Assembly: GCF_040115645.1 (NCBI RefSeq)
Contig: NW_027096015.1
Span: 434,001-498,000 of the forward strand
Length of the DNA: 64,000 bases
Reading direction: 5' to 3'
From: Euwallacea fornicatus
Taxonomy: Eukaryota; Arthropoda; Insecta; Coleoptera; Curculionidae
Part shown: positions 1-11,956 of the stretch, one piece after another
Position numbering within the stretch: position 1 is the stretch's first letter
Layout: each line of letters starts with the position of its first letter
The notes under the pieces: model-generated
The model's input: the letters and a program-made list of their open reading frames with translations, nothing else
What the model was told of the DNA's origin: nothing
Database searches by the model: none
Translations under genes and position numbers: made by a program

Positions 1-19
1 ACATTTTGAAGCTCGATAA

Positions 20-36
20 CTTCGGTCAATGAGGAC
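20..36 (+). other. Partial CENP-B-box-like word in each A monomer
   Basis: The 17-bp word at 20-36 begins CTTCG and has A at the tenth position and GG two positions before its last two bases. Against the known minimal CENP-B box (nTTCGnnnnAnnCGGGn) it fits seven of nine fixed positions; CGGG is AGGA here. The A-prime monomers at 1064, 3172, 6862 and about 7389 read CTTCGTTCAATG, one step closer to the full box. B and C monomers lose the match. Chance similarity is quite possible, and plants have no proven CENP-B box binding. Confidence 0.3.
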
Positions 37-37
37 C
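24..37. repeat. Short inverted repeat GGTC-n6-GACC
   Basis: Four-base arms around AATGAG, only in A-form monomers; B and C forms lack it. It overlaps the CENP-B-box-like word, so either could explain why A replaced B and C in the right domain, or neither. Confidence 0.6.
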
Positions 38-67
38 AAATTTCTTAAACGGAGACTCAAATGAACC

Positions 68-80
68 ATCTCGACGAGAT
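68..80. repeat. 13-bp palindrome ATCTCGACGAGAT
   Basis: Perfect dyad with six-base arms around one central base, present in almost every monomer of all forms and containing two CpG sites and TCGA. It overlaps AGATCT. Broken only in minor lineages (CTCTACG near 3410, CTTGACG near 8153, CTCCACG near 13604, GTCGACG near 43169). Confidence 0.9.
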
Positions 81-99
81 CTTTAACATGACGTAACAC

Positions 100-107
100 A
101 TCATGAT
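100..107. repeat. 8-bp palindrome ATCATGAT
   Basis: Perfect dyad in nearly every monomer. Lost where the copy reads CATAATTTTATC (59041, 59217, 61329, 61505), CATTATTG near 13812 or CATTGTTG near 63439. Confidence 0.85.
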
Positions 108-144
108 TGTATCATCTTGAGTTTCCACGAAAAATAGTACTTTA

Positions 145-152
145 TGAGCTCA
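145..152. repeat. 8-bp palindrome TGAGCTCA
   Basis: Perfect octamer dyad in TTATG-type monomers. In TAAAG-type it becomes AGAGCTCA and in TAATC-type CAGCTCA. It is deleted in the 174-bp lineage. Confidence 0.85.
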
Positions 153-165
153 AACATACAGTTTT

Positions 166-179
166 TGTGATTATTCACA
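166..179. repeat. Short inverted repeat TGTGA-n4-TCACA
   Basis: Five-base arms around four bases (TTAT here, CTTT in most right-domain copies). Conserved in nearly all forms while the loop and following bases vary. It could extrude as a small hairpin; the 62467 monomer shortens its loop. Confidence 0.8.
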
Positions 180-1413
180 CTTTGAAGCTCGATAACTTCG
201 GCAAATAAATTCCAAATTTCTTAAACAAAGACTCAAATTAACCATCTCGACGAGATCTTTAACATTACGTAACACATCATGATTGTATCATCTTGAGATT
301 CCAAGAAAAATAGTACTTTATGAGCTCAAACATACAATTTTTGTGACTTTTCACATGTTGAAGCTCGATAACTTCGGTCAATGAGGACCAAATTTCTTAA
401 CCAAAGACTCAAATGAACCATCTCGACGAGGTCTTTAACATGACGTAACACATCATGATTGTATTATCTTGAGTTTCCACGAAAAATAGTACTTTATGAG
501 CTCAAACATACAATTTTTGTGACTTTTCACATGTTGAAGCTCGATAAGTTCGGTCAATGAGGACCAAATTTCTTAAACGGAGACTCAAATGAACCATCTC
601 GACGAGATCTTTAACATGACGTAACACATCATGATTGTATCATCTTGAGTTTCCAAGAAAAATAGTACTTTATGAGCACAAACATACAGTTTTTGTGATT
701 ATTCACACTTTGAAGCTCGATAACTTCGGTCAATGAGGACCAAATTTCTTAAACAAACACTCAAATGAACCATCTCGACGAGATCTTTAACATGACGTAA
801 CACATCATGATTGTATCATCTTGAGTTTCCAAGAAAAATAGTACTTTATGAGCACAAACATACAGTTTTTGTGATTATTCACACTTTGAAGCTCGATAAC
901 TTCGGTCAATGAGGACCAAATTTCTTAAACGGAGACTCAAATGAACCATCTCGACGAGATCTTTAACATGACGTAACACATCATGATTGTATCATCTTGA
1001 GTTTCCACGAAAAATAGTACTTTATGAGCTCAAACATATAATATTTGTAACTTTTCACATTTTGAAGCTCGATAACTTCGTTCAATGAGGACCACATTTC
1101 TTAAACAAAGACTCAAATGAACCATCTCGACGAGATCTTTAACATGACGTAACACATCATGATTGTATCATCTTGAGTTTCTACAACAAATAGTACTCTA
1201 TGCTCAAACATAAAATTTTTGTGACTTTTCACATTTTGAAGCTCGATAACTTCGGTCAATGAGGACCAAATTTCTTAAACGGAGACTCAAATGAACCATC
1301 TCGACGAGATCTTTAACATGACGTAACACATCATGATTGTATCATCTTGAGTTTCCACGAAAAATAGTACTTTATGAGCTCAAACATTCAGTTTTTGTGA
1401 TTTTTCACACTTT

Positions 1414-2821
1414 GAAGCTCGATAACTTCGGCAAATAAATTCCAAATTTCTTAAACAAAGACTCAAATTAACCATCTCGACGAGATCTTTAACATTACGT
1501 AACACATCATGATTGTATCATCTTGAGTTTCCACGAAAAATAGTACTTTATGAGCTCAAACATTCAGTTTTTGTGATTTTTCACACTTTGAAGCTCGATA
1601 ACTTCGGCAAATAAATTCCAAATTTCTTAAACAAAGACTCAAATTAACCATCTCGACGAGATCTTTAACATTACGTAACACATCATGATTGTATCATCTT
1701 GAGTTTCCACGAAAAATAGTACTTTATGAGCTCAAACATTCAGTTTTTGTGATATTTCACATTTTGAAGCTCGATAACTTCGGCAAATAAATTCCAAATT
1801 TCTTAAACAAAGACTCAAATCAACCATCTCGACGAGATCTTTAACATGACGTAACACATCATGATTGTATTATCTTGAGTTTCCACGAAAAATAGTACTT
1901 TATGAGCTCAAACATACAATTTTTGTGACTTTTCACATGTTGAAGCTCGATAACTTCGGTCAATGAGGACCAAATTTCTTAACCAAAGACTCAAATGAAC
2001 CATCTCGACGAGATCTTTAACATGACGTAACACATCATGATTGTATCATCTTGAGTTTCCACGAAAAATAGTACTTTATGAGCTCAAACATTCAGTTTTT
2101 GTGATTTTTCACACTTTGAAGCTCGATAACTTCGGCAAATAAATTCCAAATTTCTTAAACAAAGACTCAAATTAACCATCTCGACGAGATCTTTAACATG
2201 ACGCAACACATCATGATTGTATCATCTTGAGTTTCCAAGAAAAATAGTACGTTATGAGCTCAAACATTCAGTTTTTGTGATTTTTCACACTTTGAAGCTC
2301 GATAACTTCGGCAAATAAATTCCAAAATTCTTAAACAAAGACTCAAATTAACCATCTCGACGAGATCTTTAACATTACGTAACACATCATGATTGTATCA
2401 TCTTGAGTTTCCACGAAAAATAGTACTTTATGAGCTCAAACATTCAGTTTTTGTGATATTTCACATTTTGAAGCTCGATAACTTCGGCAAATAAATTCCA
2501 AATTTCTTAAACAAAGACTCAAATCAACCATCTCGACGAGATCTTTAACATGACGTAACACATCATGATTGTATTATCTTGAGTTTCCACGAAAAATAGT
2601 ACTTTATGAGCTCAAACATACAATTTTTGTGACTTTTCACATGTTGAAGCTCGATAACTTCGGTCAATGAGGACCAAATTTCTTAACCAAAGACTCAAAT
2701 GAACCATCTCGACGAGATCTTTAACATGACGTAACACATCATGATTGTATCATCTTGAGTTTCCACGAAAGATAGTACTTTATGAGCTCAAACATACAGT
2801 TTTTGTGATTTTTCACACTTT
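1414..2821 (+). repeat. Four-monomer tandem duplication (704 bp) in the left domain
   Basis: Monomers at 1414, 1590, 1766 and 1942 are copied in order at 2118, 2294, 2470 and 2646. Diagnostic shared marks 704 bp apart are GTGATATTTCAC (1749 and 2453), AAATCAACC, GTATTATC, and TTAACCAAAG in the fourth monomer. Copies have since diverged at several sites: CATGACGCAAC and GTACGTTATG in the monomer at 2118, CCAAAATTC in the monomer at 2294, and CGAAAGATAG near 2767. The three B monomers at 1414, 1590 and 1766 are themselves near-identical, so local monomer-by-monomer duplication also occurred. Confidence 0.85.
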
Positions 2822-2995
2822 GAAGCTCGATAACTTCGGCAATTAAATTCCAAATTTCTTAAACAAAGTCTCAAATGAACCATCTCGACGAGATCTTTAA
2901 CATGACGTAACACATCATGATTGTATCATCTTGAGTTTCTACGACAAATAGTACTCTATGCTCAAACATAAAATTTTTGTGACTTTTCACATTTT
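2822..2995 (+). repeat. Short monomer lineage (174 bp), example
   Basis: This monomer reads ACTCTATGCTCAAAC where others read ACTTTATGAGCTCAAAC, a 2-bp loss that also destroys the TGAGCTCA octamer. The same deletion plus TTTCTACGACAAAT or TTTCTACAACAAAT and ACATAAAAT is present in the monomers starting 1064, 6512, 6862, 9323 (with one further base lost, 173 bp) and 11607. They are therefore one lineage spread by duplication rather than six separate events. The first half may be A, A-prime (CGTTCAATG) or C form, so the deletion-bearing right half has been recombined onto different left halves. Confidence 0.88.
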
Positions 2996-3347
2996 GAAGC
3001 TCGATAACTTCGGTCAATGAGGACCAAATTTCTTAAACGGAGACTCAAATGAACCATCTCGACGAGATCTTTAACATGACGTAACACATCATGATTGTAT
3101 CATCTTGAGTTTCCACGAAAAATAGTACTTTATGAGCTCAAACATATAATATTTGTAACTTTTCACATTTTGAAGCTCGATAACTTCGTTCAATGAGGAC
3201 CACATTTCTTAAACAAAGACTCAAATGAACCATCTCGACGAGATCTTTAACATGACGTAACACATCATGATTGTATCATCTTGAGTTTCCACGAAAAATA
3301 GTACTTTATGAGCTCAAACATACAGTTTTTGTGATTATTCACACTTT

Positions 3348-3522
3348 GAAGCTCGATAACTGCGGCAATTAAATCCAAATTTCTTAAACAAAGACTCAAA
3401 TGAACCATCTCTACGAGATCTTTAACATGACGTAACACATCATGATTGTATCATCTTGAGTTTCCACGAGAAATAGTACTTTATGAGCTCAAACATACAG
3501 TTTTTGTGATTATTCACACTTT
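3348..3522 (+). repeat. C-prime monomer lineage (175 bp), example
   Basis: Carries CTGCGGCAATTAAATCC with one base fewer than the B and C forms, and CTCTACGAGATC in place of CTCGACGAGATC, which breaks the 13-bp palindrome. The one-base loss recurs in monomers starting 3699, 4226, 5985, 8092 and 11256. The first three share both CTGCGG and CTCTACG; 5985 keeps CTCTACG but not CTGCGG; 8092 and 11256 have CATCTTGACG instead. One deletion followed by local copying and later substitution is the simplest reading. Confidence 0.85.
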
Positions 3523-6500
3523 GAAGCTCGATAACTTCGGCAAATAAATTCCAAATTTCTTAAACAAAGACTCAAATGAACCATCTCGACGAGATCTTTA
3601 ACATGACGTAACACATCATGATTGTATCATCTTGAGTTTCCACGAAAAATAGTACTTTATGAGCTCAAACATACAGTTTTTGTGATTATTCACACTTTGA
3701 AGCTCGATAACTGCGGCAATTAAATCCAAATTTCTTAAACAAAGACTCAAATGAACCATCTCTACGAGATCTTTAACATGACGTAACACATCATGATTGT
3801 ATCATCTTGAGTTTCCAAGAAAAATAGTACGTTATGAGCTCAAACATTCAGTTTTTGTGATTTTTCACACTTTGAAGCTCGATAACTTCGGCAAATAAAT
3901 TCCAAATTTCTTAAACAAAGACTCAAATTAACCATCTCGACAAGATCTTTAACATTACGTAACACATCATGATTGTATCATCTTGAGATTCCAAGAAAAA
4001 TAGTACTTTATGAGCTCAAACATTCAGTTTTAGTGATTATTCACATTTTGAATCTCGATAACTTCGGCAAATAAATTCCAAATTTCTTAAACAAAGACTC
4101 AAATGAACCATCTCGACGAGATCTTTAACATGACGTAACACATCATGATTGTATCATCTTGAGTTTCCACGAAAAATAGTACTTTATGAGCTCAAACATA
4201 CAGTTTTTGTGATTATTCACACTTTGAAGCTCGATAACTGCGGCAATTAAATCCAAATTTCTTAAACAAAGACTCAAATGAACCATCTCTACGAGATCTT
4301 TAACATGACGTAACACATCATGATTGTATCATCTTGAGTTTCCACGAGAAATAGTACTTTATGAGCTCAAACATACAGTTTTTGTGATTATTCACACTTT
4401 GAAGCTCGATAACTTCGGCAAATAAATTCCAAATTTCTTAAACAAAGACTCAAATTAACCATCTCGACGAGATCTTTAACATGACGTAACACATCATGAT
4501 TGTATTATCTTGAGTTTTCACGAAAAATAGTACTTTATGAGCTCAAACATACAATTTTTGTGACTTTTCACATGTTGAAGCTCGATAACTTCGGTCAATG
4601 AGGACCAAATTTCTTAACCAAAGACTCAAATGAACCATCTCGACGAGATCTTTAACATGACGTAACACATCATGATTGTATCATCTTGAGTTTCCACGAA
4701 AGATAGTACTTTATGAGCTCAAACATACAGTTTTTGTGATTTTTCACACTTTGAAGCTCGATAACTTCGGCAATTAAATTCCAAATTTCTTAAACAAAGT
4801 CTCAAATGAACCATCTCGACGAGATCTTTAACATGACGTAACACATCATGATTGTATCATCTTGAGTTTCCACGAAAAATAGTACTTTATGAGCTCAAAC
4901 ATAAAATTTTTGTGACTTTTCACATTTTGAAGCTCGATAACTTCGGTCAATGAGGACCACATTTCTTAAACAAAGACTCAAATGAACCATCTCGACGAGA
5001 TCTTTAACATGACGCAACACATCATGATTGTATCATCTTGAGTTTCCAAGAAAAATAGTACGTTATGAGCTCAAACATTCAGTTTTTGTGATTTTTCACA
5101 CTTTGAAGCTCGATAACTTCGGCAAATAAATTCCAAATTTCTTAAACAAAGACTCAAATTAACCATCTCGACGAGATCTTTAACATTACGTAACACATCA
5201 TGATTGTATCATCTTGAGATTCCAAGAAAAATAGTACTTTATGAGCTTAAACATTCAGTTTTTGTGATTATTCACATTTTGAAGCTCGATAACTTCGGCA
5301 AATAAATTCCAAATTTCTTAAACAAAGACTCAAATGAACCATCTCGACGAGATCTTTAACATGACGTAACACATCATGATTGTATCATCTTGAGTTTCCA
5401 CGAAAAATAGTACTTTATGAGCTCAAACATACAATTTTTGTGACTTTTCACATGTTGAAGCTCGATAACTTCGGTCAATGAGGACCAAATTTCTTAAACG
5501 GAGACTCAAATGAACCATCTCGACGAGATCTTTAACATGACGTAACACATCATGATTGTATCATCTTGAGTTTCCACGAAAAATAGTACTTTATGAGCTC
5601 AAACATACAATTTTTGTGACTTTTCACATTTTGAAGCTCGATAACTTCGGTCAATGAGGACCAAATTTCTTAAACGGAGACTCAAATGAACCATCTCGAC
5701 GAGATCTGTAACATGACTTAACACATCATGATTGTATCATCTTGAGTTTCCACGAAAAATAGTACTTTATGAGCTCAAACATAAAATTTTTGTGACTTTT
5801 CACATTTTGAAGCTCGATAACTTCGGTCAATGAGGACCACATTTCTTAAACAAAGACTCAAATGAACCATCTCGACGAGATCTTTAACATGACGTAACAC
5901 ATCATGATTGTATCATCTTGAGTTTCAAAGAAAAATAGTACTTAATGAGCTCAAACATACAGTTTTTGTGATTATTCACACTTTGAAGCTCGATAACTTC
6001 GGCAATTAAATCCAAATTTCTTAAACAAAGACTCAAATGAACCATCTCTACGAGATCTTTAACATGACGTAACACATCATGATTGTATCATCTTGAGTTT
6101 CCACGAAAAATAGTACTTTATGAGCTCAAACATACAGTTTTTGTGATTATTCACACTTTGAAGCTCGATAACTTCGGCAAATAAATTCCAAATTTCTTAA
6201 ACAAAGACTCAAATTAACCATCTCGACGAGATCTTTAACATTACGTAACACATCATGATTGTATCATCTTGAGTTTCCACGAAAAATAGTACTTTATGAG
6301 CTCAAACATTCAGTTTTTGTGATTATTCACATTTTGAAGCTCGATAACTTCGGCAAATAAATTCCAAATTTCTTAAACGGAGACTCAAATGAACCATCTC
6401 GACGAGATCTTTAACATGATGTAACACATCATGATTGTATCATCTTGAGTTTCCACGAAAAATAGTACGTTATGAGCTCAAACATTCAGTTTTTGTGATT

Positions 6501-8266
6501 ATTCACATTTTGAAGCTCGATAACTTCGGCAAATAAATTCCAAATTTCTTAAACAAACACTCAAATGAACCATCTCGACGAGATCTTTAACATGACGTAA
6601 CACATCATGATTGTATCATCTTGAGTTTCTACAACAAATAGTACTCTATGCTCAAACATAAAATTTTTGTGACTTTTCACATTTTGAAGCTCGATAACTT
6701 CGGTCAATGAGGACCAAATTTCTTAAACGGAGACTCAAATGAACCATCTCGACGAGATCTTTAACATGACGTAACACATCATGATTGTATCATCTTGAGT
6801 TTCCACGAAAAATAGTATTTTATGAGCTCAAACATATAATATTTGTAACTTTTCACATTTTGAAGCTCGATAACTTCGTTCAATGAGGACCACATTTCTT
6901 AAACAAAGACTCAAATGAACCATCTCGACGAGATCTTTAACATGACGTAACACATCATGATTGAATCATCTTGAGTTTCTACAACAAATAGTACTCTATG
7001 CTCAAACATAAAATTTTTGTGACTTTTCACATTTTGAAGCTCGATAACTTCGGTCAATGAGGACCAAATTTCTTAAACGGAGACTCAAATGAACCATCTC
7101 GACGAGATCTTTAACATGACGTAACACATCATGATTGTATCATCTTGAGTTTCCAAGAAAAATAGTACTTTATGAGCTCAAACATTCAGTTTTTGTGATT
7201 TTTCACACTTTGAAGCTCGATAACTTCGGCAATTAAATTCCAAATTTCTTAAACAAAGACTCAAATGAACCATCTCGACGAGATCTTTAACATGACGTAA
7301 CACATCATGATTGTATCATCTTGAGTTTCCACGAAAAATAGTACTTTATGAGCTCAAACATATAATATTTGTAACTTTTCACATTTTGAAGCTCGATAAC
7401 TTCGTTCAATGAGGACCACATTTCTTAAACAAAGACTCAAATGAACCATCTCGACGAGATCTTTAACATGACGTAACACATCATGATTGTATCATCTTGA
7501 GATTCCAAGAAAAATAGTACTTTATGAGCTCAAACATTCAGTTTTTGTGATTATTCACATTTTGAAGCTCGATAACTTCGGCAAATAAATTCCAAATTTC
7601 TTAAACAAAGACTCAAATGAACCATCTCGACGAGACCTTTAACATGACGTAACACATCATGATTGTATCATCTTGAGTTTCCACGAAAAATAGTACTTTA
7701 TGAGCTCAAACATACAGTTTGTGTGATTTTTCACACTTTGAAGCTCGATAACTTCGGCAATTAAATTCCAAATTTCTTAAACAAAGTCTCAAATGAACCA
7801 TCTCGACGAGATCTTTAACATTACGTAACACATCATGATTGTATCATCCTGAGATTCCAAGAAAAATAGTACTTTATGAGCTCAAACATTCAGTTTTTGT
7901 GATTATTCACATTTTGAAGCTCGATAACTTCGGCAAATAAATTCCAAATTTCTTAAACAAAGACTCAAATGAACCATCTCGACGAGACCTTTAACATGAC
8001 GTAACACATCATGATTGTATCATCTTGAGTTTCCACGAAAAATAGTACTTTATGAGCTCAAACATACAGTTTTTGTGATTATTCACACTTTGAAGCTCGA
8101 TAACTTTGGCAATTAAATCCAAATTTCTTAAACAAAGACTCAAATGAACCATCTTGACGAGATCTTTAACATGACGTAACACATCATGATTGTATCATCT
8201 TGAGTTTCCACGAAAAATAGTACTTTATGAGCTCAAACATATAATATTTGTAACTTTTCACATTTT

Positions 8267-10309
8267 GAAGCTCGATAACTTCGGTCAATGAGGACCAAAT
8301 TTCTTAAACGGAGACTCAAATGAACCATCTCGACGAGATCTTTAACATGACGTAACACATCATGATTGTATCATCTTGAGTTTCCACGAAAAATAGTACT
8401 TAAAGAGCTCAAACATACAAGTTTTGTGACTTTTCACATTTTGAAGCTCGATAACTTCGGTCAATGAGGACCAAATTTCTTAAACAAAGACTCAAATGAA
8501 CCATCTCGACGAGACCTTTAACATGACGTGACACATCATGATTGTATCATCTTGAGTTTCAAAGAAAAATAGTACTTAAAGAGCTCAAACATACAAGTTT
8601 TGTGACTTTTCACATTTTGAAGCTCGATAACTTCGGTCAATGAGGACCAAATTTCTTAAACAAAGACTCAAATGAACCATCTCGACGAGATCTTTAACAT
8701 AATGATACACATCATGATTGTATCATCTTGAGTTTCCACGAAAAATAGTACTTAATGAGCGCAAACATACAAGTTTTGTGACTTTTCACATTTTGAAGCT
8801 CGATAACTTCGGTCAATGAGGACCAAATTTCTTAATCAAAGACTCAAATGAACCATCTCGACGAGATCTTTAACATTACGTAACACATCATGATTGTATT
8901 ATCTTGAGTTTCCACGAAAAATAGTACTTTATGAGCTCAAACATTCAGTTTTTGTGATTATTCACATTTTGAAGCTCGATAACTTCGGCAAATAAATTCC
9001 AAATTTCTTAAACAAAGACTCAAATGAACCATCTCGACGAGATCTTTAACATGACGTAACACATCATGATTGTATTATCTTGAGATTCCAAGAAAAATAG
9101 TACTTTAGGAGCTCAAACATATAATATTTGTAACTTTTCACATTTTGAAGCTCGATAACTTCGGTCAATGAGGACCAAATTTCTTAAACGGAGACTCAAA
9201 TGAACCAACTCGACGAGATCTTTAACATGACGTAACACATCATGATTGTATCATCTTGAGATTCCACGAAAAATAGTACTTTATGAGCTCAAACATACAG
9301 TTTTTGTGATTATTCACAATTTGAAGCTCGATAACTTCGGCAATTAAATTCCAAATTTCTTAAACAAAGTCTCAAATGAACCATCTCGACAAGATCTTTA
9401 ACATGACGTAACACATCATGATTGTATCATCCTGAGTTTCTACGACAAATAATACTCTTTGCTCAAACATAAATTTTTGTAACTTTTCACATTTTGAAGC
9501 TCGATAACTTCGGTCAATGAGGACCAAATTTCTTAAACGGAGACTCAAATGAACCATCTCGACGAGATCTTTAACATGACGTAACACATCATGATTGTAT
9601 CATCTTGAGTTTCCACGAAAAATAGTACTTAAAGAGCTCAAACATACAAGTTTTGTGACTTTTCACATTTTGAAGCTCGATAACTTCGGTCAATGAGGAC
9701 CAAATTTCTTAAACAAAGACTCAAATGAACCATCTCGACGAGACCTTTAACATGACGTGACACATCATGATTGTATCATCTTGAGTTTCAAAGAAAAATA
9801 GTACTTAAAGAGCTCAAACATACAAGTTTTGTGACTTTTCACATTTTGAAGCTCGATAACTTCGGTCAATGAGGACCAAATTTCTTAAACAAAGACTCAA
9901 ATGAACCATCTCGACGAGATCTTTAACATAATGATACACATCATGATTGTATCATCTTGAGTTTCCACGAAAAATAGTACTTAATGAGCGCAAACATACA
10001 AGTTTTGTGACTTTTCACATTTTGAAGCTCGATAACTTCGGTCAATGAGGACCAAATTTCTTAATCAAAGACTCAAATGAACCATCTCGACGAGATCTTT
10101 AACATTACGTAACACATCATGATTGTATTATCTTGAGTTTCCACGAAAAATAGTACTTTATGAGCTCAAACATTCAGTTTTTGTGATTATTCACATTTTG
10201 AAGCTCGATAACTTCGGCAAATAAATTCCAAATTTCTTAAACAAAGACTCAAATGAACCATCTCGACGAGATCTTTAACATGACGTAACACATCATGATT
10301 GTATTATCT
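8267..10309 (+). repeat. Seven-monomer-offset duplication in the transition zone
   Basis: Positions 8267 to about 9080 are repeated at 9496 to about 10309, an offset of 1229 bp (seven monomers minus 3 bp). The 3-bp shortfall is explained by the 173-bp monomer 9323-9495 lying between. Shared private marks include AACATAATGATACAC and AATGAGCGCAAAC (8761 and 9990), GACGTGACACATC, GAGACCTTT and GTATTATC. The copies part within a monomer: the left one continues GAGATTCCAAG with TTTAGGAGC, the right one GAGTTTCCACG. Confidence 0.85.
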
Positions 10310-11956
10310 TGAGTTTCCACGAAAAATAGTACTTTATGAGCTCAAACATTCAGTTTTTGTGATTATTCACACTTTGAAGCTTGATAACTTCGGCAATTAA
10401 ATTCCAAATTTCTTAAACAAAGACTCAAATGAACCATCTCGACGAGATCTTTAACATGACGTAACACATCATGATTGTATCATCTTGAGTTTCCACGAAA
10501 AATAGTACTTTATGAGCTCAAACATAAAATTTTTGTGACTTTTCACATGTTGAAGCTCGATAACTTCGGTCAATGAGGACCAAATTTCTTAATCAAATAC
10601 TCAAATGAACCATCTCGACGAGATCTTTAACATGACGTAACACATCATGATTGTATCATCTTGAGTTTCAAAGAAAAATAGTACTTTATGAGCTCAAACA
10701 TACAAGTTTTGTGACTTTTCACACTTTGAAGCTCTATAACTTCGGTCAATGAGGACCAAATTTCTTAATCAAAGACTCAAATGAACCACCTCGACGAGAT
10801 CTTTAACATGACGTTACACATCATGATTGTATCAACTTGAGTTTCAAAGAAAAATAGTACTTTATGAGCTCAAACATACAATTTTTGTGACTTTTCACAT
10901 GTTGAAGCTCGATAACTTCGGTCAATGAGGACCAAATTTCTTAATCAAAGACTCAAATGAACCATCTCGACGAGATCTTTAACATGACGTAACACATCAT
11001 GATTGTATCATCTTGAGTTTCCACGAAAAATAGTACTTAAAGAGCTCAAACATACAATTTTTGTGACTTTTCACATGTTGAAGCTCGATAACTTCGGTCA
11101 ATGAGGACCAAATTTCTTAAACAAAGACTCAAATGAACCATCTCGACGAGATCTTTAACATGACGCAACACATCATGATTGTATCATCTTGAGTTTCCAA
11201 GAAAAATAGTACTTTATGAGCTCAAACATACAGTTTTTGTGATTATTCACACTTTGAAGCTCGATAACTTCGGCAATTAAATCCAAATTTCTTAAACAAA
11301 GACTCAAATGAACCATCTTGACGAGATCTTTAACATGACGTAACACATCATGATTGTATCATCTTGAGTTTCCACGAAAAATAGTACTTTATGAGCTCAA
11401 ACATACAATTTTTGTGACTTTTCACATGTTGAAGCTCGATAACTTCGGTCAATGAGGACCAAATTTCTTAACCAAAGACTCAAATGAACCATCTCGACGA
11501 GATCTTTAACATGACGTAACACATCATGATTGTATCATCTTGAGTTTCCACGAAAGATAGTACTTTATGAGCTCAAACATACAGTTTTTGTGATTTTTCA
11601 CACTTTGAAGCTCGATAACTTCGGCAATTAAATTCCAAATTTCTTAAACAAAGTCTCAAATGAACCATCTCGACGAGATCTTTAACATGACGTAACACAT
11701 CATGATTGTATCATCTTGAGTTTCTACGACAAATAGTACTCTATGCTCAAACATAAAATTTTTGTGACTTTTCACATTTTGAAGCTCGATAACTTCGGTC
11801 AATGAGGACCAAATTTCTTAAACGGAGACTCAAATGAACCATCTCGACGAGATCTTTAACATGACGTAACACATCATGATTGTATCATCTTGAGTTTCCA
11901 CGAAAAATAGTACTTTATGAGCTCAAACATACAAGTTTTGTGACTTTTCACACTTT

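Larger units (their letters stand above)
8..183 (+). repeat. Index monomer (A form), used for motif coordinates
   Basis: First complete copy, 176 bp from one GAAGCTC to the next. Landmarks in order: CTCGATAAC (12-20), TTCGGTCAATGAGGACC (21-37), AAATTT (38-43), an A/C-rich variable word (47-52), GACTCAAATGAACC (54-67), ATCTCGACGAGAT (68-80), AGATCT overlapping its end, CATGACGTAACACATCATGA (87-106), CATCTTGAG, TTTCCACGAAAAATAG, the TGAGCTCA octamer (145-152), ACATACAG, and the TGTGA/TCACA pair (166-179). The sites that vary between copies are CTCGAT/CTCTAT, AACGGAG/ATCAAAG/ATCAAAT/AACAAAG, CATGACG/CACGACG/CATAATG, CCACG/CAAAG, TTATG/TAAAG/TAATC, ACAAG/ACAAT/ACAGT, and CATTTTG/CACTTTG/CATGTTG. 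Monomer start is an arbitrary choice; any phase would serve. Confidence 0.97.
1..11780. repeat. Heterogeneous satellite domain, mixed A, B and C monomers
   Basis: About 67 monomers belonging to at least three sequence forms in the segment after TTCGG. A has GTCAATGAGGACC (for example monomers at 8, 360, 536). B has GCAAATAAATTCC (184, 1414, 1590, 1766, 2118, 2294, 2470, 3523). C has GCAATTAAAT (2822, 3348, 3699, 4226, 11607). B monomers often carry AAATTAACC and CATTACG. Twelve of the window's 15 monomers of abnormal length are here. The last B monomer is near 10.2 kb and the last C monomer is 11607-11780. Words that dominate the right domain (CTCTATAAC, TTTCAAAGAAA, ACAAGTTTTG) appear only sporadically from about 5.9, 8.4 and 10.7 kb, so 8.3-11.9 kb is a transition zone. 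Inferred to be an older or less homogenised part of the array. Confidence 0.9.

Noticed and set aside
53..67. Homology to Arabidopsis CEN180 through AAGACTCAAATGAAC
   Set aside because: Recalled resemblance is limited to a short word; the rest does not align in order and the comparison is from memory. Not enough to assign the family or Brassicaceae.
166..179. TGTGA/TCACA as a bacterial CRP operator
   Set aside because: Spacing is four bases, not six, it recurs in hundreds of tandem copies, and the context is eukaryotic satellite.
9080..9150. Possible transposon insertion where duplicated blocks diverge
   Set aside because: All block edges stay in satellite register with no added non-satellite bases, no target-site duplication and no terminal repeats. 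They are recombination junctions between monomers.
9372..9587. 71-codon open frame on the minus strand
   Set aside because: It lies wholly in satellite and exists because the 173-bp monomer 9323-9495 shifts the frame past stops present in other copies. No related frame is open in neighbouring monomers, and nothing in the peptide suggests a protein family.
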